Below are positions 1-7,329 of a DNA stretch of 64,000 bases, piece by piece. Each line of letters opens with the position of its first letter. The first letter of the stretch is position 1. A program made the translations under genes and the position numbers. The notes under the pieces are model-generated. The model made no database searches, was not told where the DNA came from, and was given only the letters and a program-made list of their open reading frames with translations. Location: NCBI GenBank assembly GCA_036273855.1, contig DASUGU010000049.1, positions 1 to 64,000 of the forward strand, written 5' to 3'. This DNA is from DATEPR01 sp036273855. Lineage in GTDB: Bacteria; Actinomycetota; Actinomycetes; Mycobacteriales; Pseudonocardiaceae.

Positions 1-613
1 CATGCCGCCGTCCGCGCACGACGTGAAGGTCATCTCGATCGGCATGTTCACCAAGGGCAACACGCCCGTGGTCTGGCGCGGGCCGATGCTGCACCGCGCG
101 CTGCAGCAGTTCCTGGCCGACGTGTACTGGGGCGACCTGGACGTGCTGCTGCTCGACCTGCCGCCGGGCACCGGTGACATGGCCATCTCGGTGGCGCAGC
201 TCATCCCCAACGGCGAGATCCTGGTGGTCACGACCCCGCAGACGGCGGCGGCCGAGGTGGCCGAACGGGCCGGCGCGATCGCCCAGCAGACCCGGCAGCG
301 GATCGTCGGTGTGGTGGAGAACATGTCCTGGCTGGAGCTGCCGGACGGCTCCCGGCTGGACGTCTTCGGCTCCGGCGGCGGGCAGATCGTGGCGGACTCG
401 CTGAGCAAGATCACCGGCACCGAGGTGCCGTTGCTGGCCCAGGTGCCGCTCGACCCCCGGCTGCGCGAGGCGGGCGACGCGGGTCGCCCGATCGTCGTGG
501 CCCAGCCGGACGCGCCGGCCGCCGTGGTGCTCAAGGGTGTGGCCGAGCGGCTGTCCGTGCGGTCCCGCGGTCTCGCCGGCCGCCTGCTGTCGGTCAGCCC
601 GGCAGGCCGCTGA
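1..613 (+). CDS. mrp: Mrp/NBP35-family P-loop ATPase (5' end outside window)
   Basis: Seen: an open frame entering from the left edge and ending at TGA 611-613. It carries the Mrp-family stretch DVLLLDLPPGTGD around visible residue 48 and later LVVTTPQ and VENMSW. Known: Mrp/ApbC proteins bind and transfer Fe-S clusters in the cytosol; their Walker A motif lies upstream of what is visible here. Inferred: only the C-terminal ~200 residues are present, so the visible ATG at position 2 is internal. The gene converges on tatB, an arrangement also found in mycobacteria, where mrp lies just beyond sigE-rseA-htrA-tatB. Confidence 0.93.
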   Translation, partial: MPPSAHDVKVISIGMFTKGNTPVVWRGPMLHRALQQFLADVYWGDLDVLLLDLPPGTGDMAISVAQLIPNGEILVVTTPQTAAAEVAERAGAIAQQTRQRIVGVVENMSWLELPDGSRLDVFGSGGGQIVADSLSKITGTEVPLLAQVPLDPRLREAGDAGRPIVVAQPDAPAAVVLKGVAERLSVRSRGLAGRLLSVSPAGR

Positions 614-711
614 GCGGACCCGGCCACGGACCGTGACCGCCTGCCGTCAGGACACAGCCGGGTCGGCCCGCTCACTTTGGGGGCCTGCGGTCAATCCATC
701 TGGTTGGTCGA

Positions 712-1152
712 TCAGGTGGCGTCGGGATCGAACGGGGGCTGCTCACCGGGCGACAGCGGCTGCTGCGCGGTGGGCGACGTGGGCACCGGGAAGCCGTTCG
801 GCTTGACCCCGTTCGACCCGTTCTTGCCGTTGGAACCGGTCAGGCTGGGCAGGTCGACCTTGAGGTCCTCGCGGGGGTCGTAGCCGCCGGTCAGGTCCCA
901 CACCTGCTTGGTGATGGCCCGCTTCGGGTCGAAGTTGCGCAGTCCGCGCAGGTCCTCCAGCGGTTTGCGCAGCTCCTCGAACTCCGGCCCGAGCTCGGAC
1001 TTGAGCTGCTCCTGGGCGCCGGAGGCGTACTGCTTCACCTGCCGGACGGTCCGGCCGAGCCAGGCAGCCGCACCGGGCAGGCGCTCCGGGCCGAGGATGA
1101 ACAGGCCCGCGATGATGAGCACCAAGAAGTCGGCCCACCCGATGTCGAACAT
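712..1152 (-). CDS. tatB: Sec-independent protein translocase subunit TatB
   Basis: Seen: 146 aa starting MFDIGWADFLVL, with one N-terminal membrane helix (about residues 5-21), the hinge GPERLPG, an amphipathic helix, and a charged, Gly/Asn/Pro-rich tail. The start at 1152 is chosen because GGAGGT lies 8 nt upstream and because TatB proteins begin this way; a longer in-frame start at 1215 would add 21 non-conserved residues. Known: TatB with TatC forms the receptor for twin-arginine signal peptides. Context: last gene of the sigE-rseA-htrA-tatB series. The phospholipase C at 21433-23484 is a plausible Tat client. Confidence 0.93.
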   Translation of the reverse strand: MFDIGWADFLVLIIAGLFILGPERLPGAAAWLGRTVRQVKQYASGAQEQLKSELGPEFEELRKPLEDLRGLRNFDPKRAITKQVWDLTGGYDPREDLKVDLPSLTGSNGKNGSNGVKPNGFPVPTSPTAQQPLSPGEQPPFDPDAT

Positions 1153-1211
1153 CCGACGCCACCTCCAGTGCGACACCAACCCGGGAAACCGCTGCCGCCC
1201 AGGGTATCTGG

Positions 1212-2774
1212 TCAATCGGACCGCAGCGTTACCCGAACACTGTGCTCCTGCCCCTGCCGGGCGAACTTCACGATAACTGTCTGTCCGGGGTCGTGGTCGA
1301 GCACGGCCACCTGAAGTTCGGTGGAACTGCCGATGAGCCGGCCGTCCAGCGCGGTGATGACGTCGCCCTCGCGGAGGCCGGCGGCCGCGGCCGCACCGCC
1401 GGTGGTCACGTTGACCACCTGGGCACCGTCCGACGCGTTCGCCGACACCGACCGGGTGTTCACGCCGAGCGAGGCGTGCGCCACCTTGCCGGACCGGATC
1501 AGCTCCTGGGCGATCTTCTTCGCCTCGTCGATCGGGATGGCGAAGCCGAGGCCGATGTTGCCGCCACCGCCGGAGTCGGCACTGCCGAACGTCTGGATGG
1601 CCGAGTTGATGCCGACCAGCGCGCCGGACGCGTCGACCAGCGCGCCACCCGAGTTGCCCGGGTTGATCGCGGCGTCGGTCTGGATGGCGTCGTAGACCAC
1701 GGTGGGCCCGCCGTCCTCGCCCTGTGCGGTGACCGGCCGGTGCAGCGCGCTGACGATGCCGGACGTGACCGTGCCGGCCAGGCCCAGCGGCGAACCGATG
1801 GCGATCACCGGGTCGCCGGGCTCCAGGTTGGCCGACGTGCCGGGCTGGAGGACCGTCAGGTGGGTCGCGTTGACCTTGACCACCGCGAGGTCCGTGACCG
1901 GGTCGCGGCCGACGATCGACGCGGACACCCGGGCGCCGGAGCTGAACACCGCGGTGATCTGGCCGCCTGCGCCCTGCGCGGCGACGGAGATCACGTGGTT
2001 GTTGGTCAGGATGTAGCCCCTGGGGTCGATCACCACGCCGGAACCGACGTCACCGGCGTTGCCCTGCTCGACCTCCAGCGACACCACGGCCGGCGCGACG
2101 CGGCTGGCGATGCCGGCCACCGAGTTGGGCGCCCGCTCCCGGCCCGGGTCGACGGCGGCGATGGTGGCGCCCACGTCGGTCAGCCGGTCGGCGCCGGTGC
2201 TGATGGCCCAGCCGGCCACCCCGCCGACGGCCCCGACGAGCAGGGCGCAGGCGAACAGCACGAGCAGCGCGCTGGGCTTGACCCGCCGGCCGAACAGCAG
2301 TTCGGGGATGCTCAGCAGCGGTCCGGCGCGGCGGCCGGTGTCCGAGTCGTCGTCGGCCGTGCCGGTGACCGCTGGCGGGCCGAGGGCGGCGCCCGCTCCC
2401 GGGTCGCGCCACGGGTTGCGCAGCTCGGAGCCGTCCCAGTAGCCGGGGCGGTCCTCATCCGCGTCGTCGTCCTGCCGGCTGCCCGGGGCCCGCTGGAGGA
2501 TCACGTCGGGGGTGGTGGCCGGGCGGCCGAACGCGGTCGCCAGGGCCTCGGGCGGCGGTGCGGACAACCGCACGGCGCCGTTGGTCGGCTCGGCACGCGG
2601 CGACTGCCGCGGGTCGAACGCGCTGGGCACGCCGTCCGGGCGGCCGAACACCGACGCCAGACCGGGGTCGACCGACGGTCGGTCCAGTGGACGGGGGCCG
2701 AGCCTGGGCTGGGCGTCCTCACCCTCCTGGCCGCCGGCGGGCGTGGGCCGTTCCGAACTCGATTCCTCGCTCAT
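1212..2774 (-). CDS. htrA: Membrane-anchored HtrA/DegP-type serine protease with PDZ domain
   Basis: Seen: 520 aa. A ~165-residue acidic/proline-rich cytoplasmic N-terminus is followed by one membrane helix (about 168-193), a trypsin-like domain with triad His260 (TNNHV), Asp295 (DPVTDLAVV) and Ser375 (GNSGGAL), and one C-terminal PDZ domain (about 430-515). The start at 2774 (ATG, GGGGA upstream) is preferred over an in-frame GTG at 2792. Known: in M. tuberculosis HtrA (Rv1223) follows sigE and rseA. Inferred: an extracytoplasmic quality-control protease expressed with the SigE envelope-stress response. Confidence 0.95.
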   Translation of the reverse strand: MSEESSSERPTPAGGQEGEDAQPRLGPRPLDRPSVDPGLASVFGRPDGVPSAFDPRQSPRAEPTNGAVRLSAPPPEALATAFGRPATTPDVILQRAPGSRQDDDADEDRPGYWDGSELRNPWRDPGAGAALGPPAVTGTADDDSDTGRRAGPLLSIPELLFGRRVKPSALLVLFACALLVGAVGGVAGWAISTGADRLTDVGATIAAVDPGRERAPNSVAGIASRVAPAVVSLEVEQGNAGDVGSGVVIDPRGYILTNNHVISVAAQGAGGQITAVFSSGARVSASIVGRDPVTDLAVVKVNATHLTVLQPGTSANLEPGDPVIAIGSPLGLAGTVTSGIVSALHRPVTAQGEDGGPTVVYDAIQTDAAINPGNSGGALVDASGALVGINSAIQTFGSADSGGGGNIGLGFAIPIDEAKKIAQELIRSGKVAHASLGVNTRSVSANASDGAQVVNVTTGGAAAAAGLREGDVITALDGRLIGSSTELQVAVLDHDPGQTVIVKFARQGQEHSVRVTLRSD

Positions 2775-2870
2775 CGTTCCCCGTGTCGACACTCAGCGGT
2801 CACTGCCGACCACCCTAGAGGCAGCGTGCCGGACCACCGGTGAAATGGGCGTAGCAGGCAACTCTGCGGG

Positions 2871-3521
2871 TCAGTTCGCCGCCGCGAGCGGGGTGATGTG
2901 CGGATTGCCGATCGGCTGCGCGGCCCGCCTGGCCACGTCACCGCCGAGCGGGGTGACGACGTCGGCCTGCACCACGCCACCGGTGGGCCCGTCGCCGTTC
3001 TGGGTGGCCGGGACCTGGCCGGAGGCCGCGGCATGTGGGCCGACCATGGCGAGGGCGCCCAGCACCAGGCCGGCCGCCACGACGCCGGCACCCTGCACGG
3101 CACGGCGGCTGTGGCCACCGGTGCGCAGGACGCTGCTGCCGGTGCCCAGCGGGGCGGACGAGCCGAGCACCGGGCCGGAGCCGAACGCGGCCCGATCCGG
3201 ACGCTGCACGGCGACGACCTCGCCGTCCGCGGTGACCGCGAGGCGGTCGACGTCGTCGGGCAGGTCGGTGTCGGTGGGGATGGCGCGCAGTGCGGCCAGC
3301 AGTCCGGCGGGCATCCGGGGCGCGCCGGCAGCCTGCACGGCGTCCCTGGCCTGCCGCTGCACGGTGGTCTCGGCGGCACACAGTGGGCAGCGCGCGATGT
3401 GGGCGGACGCCCGGTCGAACGCGCCAGCGCTCAACTCGCCGTCCACGAAGGCCACCACCGCGTCCGGCGCCAGATGGGCCTCCGGCAGCGGCGCGATGGT
3501 CCAACCGCCGCGCTCACTCAT
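2871..3521 (-). CDS. rseA: Zinc-containing anti-sigma factor RseA
   Basis: Seen: 216 aa with the ZAS motif His41-x3-Cys45-x2-Cys48 (HIARCPLC) in the N-terminal domain and one hydrophobic segment near 141-165. The start at 3521 has GGAGG 7 nt upstream; an upstream in-frame ATG at 3587 would overlap the sigE 3' end and lacks conservation. Known: RseA holds SigE inactive and is released by oxidation or by phosphorylation-dependent proteolysis in mycobacteria. Context: 37 bp downstream of sigE and 96 bp upstream of htrA, so very likely co-transcribed with its sigma factor. Confidence 0.9.
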   Translation of the reverse strand: MSERGGWTIAPLPEAHLAPDAVVAFVDGELSAGAFDRASAHIARCPLCAAETTVQRQARDAVQAAGAPRMPAGLLAALRAIPTDTDLPDDVDRLAVTADGEVVAVQRPDRAAFGSGPVLGSSAPLGTGSSVLRTGGHSRRAVQGAGVVAAGLVLGALAMVGPHAAASGQVPATQNGDGPTGGVVQADVVTPLGGDVARRAAQPIGNPHITPLAAAN

Positions 3522-3558
3522 GACCGGTCCTCCACCAGACCGAAGACTACGACACCAC

Positions 3559-4206
3559 TCACCCGGCACCCTCCTCGGCCAGCTCACGCCGGCGCTCCAG
3601 GGACAACCGGAGCGCCTGGCGGCCCCGGTGGATGCGGCTGCGCACCGTGCCCAGCTTCACGCCGAGCGTGGCGCCGATCTCCTCGTAGGACAGGCCCTCC
3701 ACGTCGCACAGCACGACGGCGGCGCGGAACTCGGGGGCCAGCTCGTCCAGTGCGGCCTGCAGGTCGGGGTCCAGGTGGGTGTCGGTGTAGAGCTGTTCCG
3801 GGCTCGGGTCGTCGCCGGCGAGCCGGTCGGTGTCCTCGGGCAGGGCCTCCATGCGCAGCCGGGAGCGGCGCCGGGCCAGGTCGAGGAACAGGTTGGTGGT
3901 GATGCGGTGCAGCCAGCCCTCGAACGTGCCCGGCTGGTAGGAGGCCAGCGAGCGGAACACGCGGATGAAGGTCTCCTGCGTGAGGTCCTCGGCGTCGTGC
4001 TGGTTGCCGGACAGCCGGTAGGCAAGCCGGTACACCCGGTCACCGTGCTCGCGGACGATGTCGTCCCACGAGGGCGGCTTCCAGACGGTCACGTCTTCCC
4101 CTGGTGACGTGACCTCCAGCTGTTCGCTCGCTGACGTACGCATCGGCGGGTCGGCACCTCCACGGGCCGGCTGGCCCTTCGCACCTTGAACGTCGGTACG
4201 GCTCAC
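3559..4206 (-). CDS. sigE: ECF RNA polymerase sigma factor SigE
   Basis: Seen: sigma-2 region with RLAYRLSGNQHDAEDLTQETF and a sigma-4 helix-turn-helix ending GLSYEEIGATLGVKLGTVRSRIHRGR (motifs quoted in part); these are nearly identical to my recollection of M. tuberculosis SigE. The start is uncertain: GTG 4206 (215 aa), ATG 4143 (194 aa, GGAGGT 13 nt upstream) and a codon at 4272 are all open. M. tuberculosis sigE also has several promoters and alternative starts. Inferred: controls the envelope-stress regulon with RseA. Upstream lie a paired TCTCAG box and an ECF-type promoter. Confidence 0.95.
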   Translation of the reverse strand: MSRTDVQGAKGQPARGGADPPMRTSASEQLEVTSPGEDVTVWKPPSWDDIVREHGDRVYRLAYRLSGNQHDAEDLTQETFIRVFRSLASYQPGTFEGWLHRITTNLFLDLARRRSRLRMEALPEDTDRLAGDDPSPEQLYTDTHLDPDLQAALDELAPEFRAAVVLCDVEGLSYEEIGATLGVKLGTVRSRIHRGRQALRLSLERRRELAEEGAG

Positions 4207-4214
4207 GTTGTTCC
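4189..4214 (-). promoter_or_regulatory. ECF-type promoter within the sigE 5' region
   Basis: Reading the minus strand, GGGAACA is followed 16 nt later by CGTT, matching the GGAAC / CGTT hexamers used by SigE- and SigH-class ECF sigma factors. Initiation would fall near 4180, about 37 nt before ATG 4143, giving the shorter SigE form. The match is by eye; activity is an inference. Confidence 0.5.
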
Positions 4215-4337
4215 CACGCTCCCCCGGTCTGCCACTCCCACATTGCTGAGGAGGTGGCGCGACGGCCGTCATGACGGCATCGCGCCACTGTCATCCGTTA
4301 TGTTCGCCCGTCTCGGTGAGTCATTACTCAGAGCGGC

Positions 4338-4354
4338 CTGAGACCTCCCTGAGA
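4338..4354 (-). promoter_or_regulatory. Paired TCTCAG direct repeat upstream of sigE
   Basis: On the minus strand TCTCAG-N5-TCTCAG, start-to-start distance 11 bp, sits about 130 nt upstream of the sigE GTG, in the sigE/O-methyltransferase intergenic region. The same architecture occurs twice at 42888-42933. An 11-bp direct repeat is typical of OmpR/PhoB-family response-regulator sites. Confidence 0.55.
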
Positions 4355-4420
4355 ACCGTTCGGCAACAACCCGGCGCGTTCACCCGATCTCCGTACAACG
4401 CGGCGCTACTGTCCTGCCTT

Positions 4421-5104
4421 GTGACGCCCGACGAGCGCACCACGCCCGCCCCGGCAAGACTCGGGACGGTGAACGACTACGTCGATGGGTACCTGCCCGA
4501 GGACGAGACGCTGGTCAGCGCACGGGCGAAGGCCAGAGAGTTCGGCTGCGGCGCGATCAGCAACGCGGGCGGTGCCGCGCTGCGGTTCCTGGCCACGATC
4601 CTGCAGGCCAAGGCGGTCGTCGAGGTGGGTACCGGGGCCGGCGTGAGCGGCCTGTGCCTGCTGTCCGGCATGGCGCCGGACGGGGTGCTGACCTCGATCG
4701 ACATCGAGCCGGAGGTGCAGCGCGAGGCCCGGCGGGCGTTCGTCGCGGCGGGCGTGCCGGCCGGCCGGATGCGGCTGATCATGGGCCAGGCCCTGGACGT
4801 GCTGCCCAGACTCACCGACGGCGGCTACGACCTGGTGTTCTTCGACGCGGCCAAGGCCGACTACCCCCGCTACCACGAGTTGGGCGTGAAGCTGCTGCGA
4901 CCGGGCGGGGTGCTGGTGTTCGCCGACGTGCTGGGCACCGGCCGCACGGCCGACCCGGCCCGGCGCGACCAGGAGGCGACCGCGCTGCGCGAGGTGGTCA
5001 AGGCGGTCCGCGAGGACCAGGGGCTGGTGCCGGTGCTGCTGCCGGTGGCCGACGGCCTGCTGGTGGCCGCGCGCAAGGTCACCCGGCGGGCGACCGCAGG
5101 CTGA
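4421..5104 (+). CDS. SAM-dependent O-methyltransferase (class I, COMT/CCoAMT-like)
   Basis: Seen: 227 aa with SAM motif VVEVGTGAG at residues 66-74, an acidic motif at SIDIEPE, and DLVFFDAAKADY, the family's metal/substrate region. GTG 4421 is chosen because TACTGT lies 8 nt upstream with no Shine-Dalgarno sequence, consistent with a leaderless mRNA; upstream in-frame codons run into the sigE promoter region. Known: the equivalent gene (Rv1220c) is divergent from sigE in M. tuberculosis. The methyl acceptor is unknown. The 3' end overlaps the convergent MFS gene by 26 bp. Confidence 0.85.
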   Translation: MTPDERTTPAPARLGTVNDYVDGYLPEDETLVSARAKAREFGCGAISNAGGAALRFLATILQAKAVVEVGTGAGVSGLCLLSGMAPDGVLTSIDIEPEVQREARRAFVAAGVPAGRMRLIMGQALDVLPRLTDGGYDLVFFDAAKADYPRYHELGVKLLRPGGVLVFADVLGTGRTADPARRDQEATALREVVKAVREDQGLVPVLLPVADGLLVAARKVTRRATAG

Positions 5105-6287
5105 GCACGCCGAGCAGCACGGCCACGGCCAGCGCGCCCACGTACCAGGTCACACCCGGCCAGCCGCCGGCTCCGTAGGCCAGACCACCCAGCGACCCGC
5201 CCACGCTGGAGCCCAGGTAGTAGCACGCCAGGTAGATCGCGGAGCCCTGCACCCGCAGCGTGGACGACCGCGCCCCGACCCAGGCGCTGGCCAGCGCGTG
5301 CACCGCGAAGAAGCCCGCGGTGAACACGACCAGCCCCGGCACGACCACGGCCAGGTGGTCGGGCACCAGCAGGGCCACCCCGGCGAGCAGCACCACGGCC
5401 GCCGGCCACATCGTGCGGCGCCTGCCGAACCGGTCGGCCAGCCGCCCGGCCATGGTGGACGCCGCCGAACCGGCCAGGTAGACGACGAAGATCAGGCCGA
5501 CCAGCGAGGGCGACAGGTGGAACGGGGCCCGGAGCAGGCGGAACGCCAGGTAGTTGTAGATCGTGACCATACAGCTCATGGCCAGCACGCCGATCGCGAA
5601 CAGCCGCAGCAGCCCGGTGTCGGTGAACGCCCTGGCCACCGAGCCGGCCAGCGCGCCGAACCGCAGCGGCCGCGGCCGGAACCGGGCCGAGGCCGGCACG
5701 GTCAGCCGGAACACCACCGAGCAGGCCAGCGCCACGAACCCGACGACGGCCAGCGCCCACCGCCAGCCGGCCGCGTCGCTGACCAGCGAACCGAGCAGCC
5801 GGCCCGCCATGCCGCCGACGCCGTTGCCGGCGATGTACAGGCCCATGCCGACGCCCAGCGAGTCGCGGTGCAGTTCCTCGGCCAGGTAGGTCATGGCGAC
5901 CGCCTGCAGCCCGGCCAGTGCGAGTCCCTGGAGGGCCCGCAGCACCAGCAGCACGCCGAACGTCGGGCTGACCGCGGCCACGATGCCCAGCACGGCCGAG
6001 CTGAACAGGGCGGCGGTCATCATCGGGGTGCGGCCGACGGACTCGGACAGCGCGGTGAGCGGGATCACGCCGATGGCCAGCCCGGCGGTGCCGAACGAGA
6101 CGGCGAGGCTGGCGGTGGCCGGGCTGAGCTGGAAGCGGTCGGCCAGTTGCGGCAGCAGGGCCTGGACGCAGTAGAGCGTGGTGAAGGTGGCCAGGCCGGC
6201 GCAGCCCATCGCCAGGCTGATCCGCACGAACGCGGGTGTGCCCCGGCGATGGCCGGGCGGTACCGCGGTGGCGAGTTCGGCGACCAT
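5079..6287 (-). CDS. MFS transporter (drug/metabolite efflux type)
   Basis: Seen: 402 aa, about 12 hydrophobic segments, with MFS-like cytoplasmic loops SESVGRTPMM (2-3 loop) and RLADRFGRRRTM (8-9 loop). The start at ATG 6287 follows the divergent spacing to the LysR gene and gives a normal-length MFS; longer in-frame codons run into the LysR gene. Known: single-component H+-driven exporters of this type are often controlled by an adjacent regulator. Inferred: exporter controlled by the divergent LysR protein; substrate unknown. Confidence 0.88.
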   Translation of the reverse strand: MVAELATAVPPGHRRGTPAFVRISLAMGCAGLATFTTLYCVQALLPQLADRFQLSPATASLAVSFGTAGLAIGVIPLTALSESVGRTPMMTAALFSSAVLGIVAAVSPTFGVLLVLRALQGLALAGLQAVAMTYLAEELHRDSLGVGMGLYIAGNGVGGMAGRLLGSLVSDAAGWRWALAVVGFVALACSVVFRLTVPASARFRPRPLRFGALAGSVARAFTDTGLLRLFAIGVLAMSCMVTIYNYLAFRLLRAPFHLSPSLVGLIFVVYLAGSAASTMAGRLADRFGRRRTMWPAAVVLLAGVALLVPDHLAVVVPGLVVFTAGFFAVHALASAWVGARSSTLRVQGSAIYLACYYLGSSVGGSLGGLAYGAGGWPGVTWYVGALAVAVLLGVLSLRSPAG

Positions 6288-6381
6288 GCCCGGAACGGTA
6301 GGAGCGCCGGATCGATCCGTCCAATACGCTGATAACAACCGATTGATCCGTGAATGAATCGAAGCTGATGGGAACGGGTAC
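6288..6381. promoter_or_regulatory. Divergent MFS/LysR promoter region
   Basis: A 94-bp, locally AT-richer spacer between the divergent genes. It contains the direct repeat GATCCGT (twice) and a candidate T-N11-A tract around ATACGCTGATAACAACCGATT. LysR-type proteins usually bind such divergent spacers; no single operator can be fixed by eye. Confidence 0.35.
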
Positions 6382-7299
6382 ATGACCGACCAGGTGGCCC
6401 GAGAACTGGCCGAAGGACTGGCACCCCGGCTCGCCCTGCTGCACGCCGTCGCCGTCGAAGGCCACCTCACCCGGGCCGCCCAGCGGATCGGCGTACCGCA
6501 ACCCACCGCCAGCCGCTGGCTCACCGAACTGGCCGACCAGGTCGGCGCACCGCTGATCGTCCGTGATGGGCGCGGCATCCGGTGCAGCCGGCTCGGCGCC
6601 GAGCTGGCCGCCGGTGCCGGCGTGGCGTTGGCGGCCCTGGAGGCGACCTGCCGGCAGGTGGTGGCGCAGGCCGACCCGGAGCGCGGGCAGGTGGCGCTGG
6701 CGTTCCTGCACACGATGGGCGAGCAGCGGGTGCCGGCCCTGCTCGGCCGGTTCCGCGCCGGCCACCCCGGTGTGCGGTTCACGCTGCGCCAGGGTGGACA
6801 CGAGGACGTGCTGGAGTGGCTGCGCACCGGCGAGGTGGACCTGGCGCTGACGTCACCGCTGCCGGACACCCCCGGGTTCGCCACGGCGCGGGTGGCCGAG
6901 CAGGACCTGGTGGTCACCGTGCCGGCCGGGCACCGGCTGGCCGGGCGTCGCCGGGTGCGACTGTCCGAACTGGCCGGTGAGCAGTTCGTCGGCCTGAAAC
7001 GCCGCTACGGCTTGCGCGGCATCACCGACGAGATGTGCGCGGCGGCCGGGTTCGTGCCGGTGCTGGCGTTCGAGGGCGACGAGGCGGACACGCTGCGCGG
7101 CCTGGTCGCGGCCGGCCTCGGGGTGGCGATCCTGCCGACCGCGGAACATCCGCTGGCCGACGGCGTGGTGGAACTCTCGGTGTCGCCCAGGGCCACCCGC
7201 GTCATCGGGCTGGTGTGGACAGCCGACCGGGCGCTGCCCCCGGCGGCCGCCACGTTCCGCGACTTCGCCCTGGACACACGAGCGGGGCGGACCGACTGA
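6382..7299 (+). CDS. LysR-family transcriptional regulator
   Basis: Seen: 305 aa with an N-terminal winged helix-turn-helix (GHLTRAAQRIGVPQPTASRWL, about residues 27-47) and a LysR substrate-binding domain (about 95-300, with VDLALTSPL and GLGVAILP). ATG 6382 is the first in-frame start and follows GGGAACGGG. Context: divergent from the MFS gene, so the simplest reading is local control of that exporter by a small-molecule ligand. The gene ends in a strong hairpin shared with the convergent SQD1-like gene. Confidence 0.92.
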   Translation: MTDQVARELAEGLAPRLALLHAVAVEGHLTRAAQRIGVPQPTASRWLTELADQVGAPLIVRDGRGIRCSRLGAELAAGAGVALAALEATCRQVVAQADPERGQVALAFLHTMGEQRVPALLGRFRAGHPGVRFTLRQGGHEDVLEWLRTGEVDLALTSPLPDTPGFATARVAEQDLVVTVPAGHRLAGRRRVRLSELAGEQFVGLKRRYGLRGITDEMCAAAGFVPVLAFEGDEADTLRGLVAAGLGVAILPTAEHPLADGVVELSVSPRATRVIGLVWTADRALPPAAATFRDFALDTRAGRTD

Positions 7300-7317
7300 G
7301 TCGGCCCGCCCCGCTCG
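7279..7317. terminator. Bidirectional hairpin between LysR and the SQD1-like gene
   Basis: An 18-bp stem (arms 7279-7296 and 7300-7317, one G-T mismatch) whose loop is the LysR stop codon. It lies between convergent genes and lacks a long T-run, as is usual for actinomycete terminators. Confidence 0.75.
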
Positions 7318-7329
7318 GCGTACGAAAAG

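Noticed and set aside
6255..6280. GGCGGTACCGCGGTGG resembles the T-box specifier-side motif
   Set aside because: It lies inside the N-terminal codons of the MFS gene (opposite strand), with no stem I/terminator layout and no aminoacyl-tRNA or amino-acid gene downstream.
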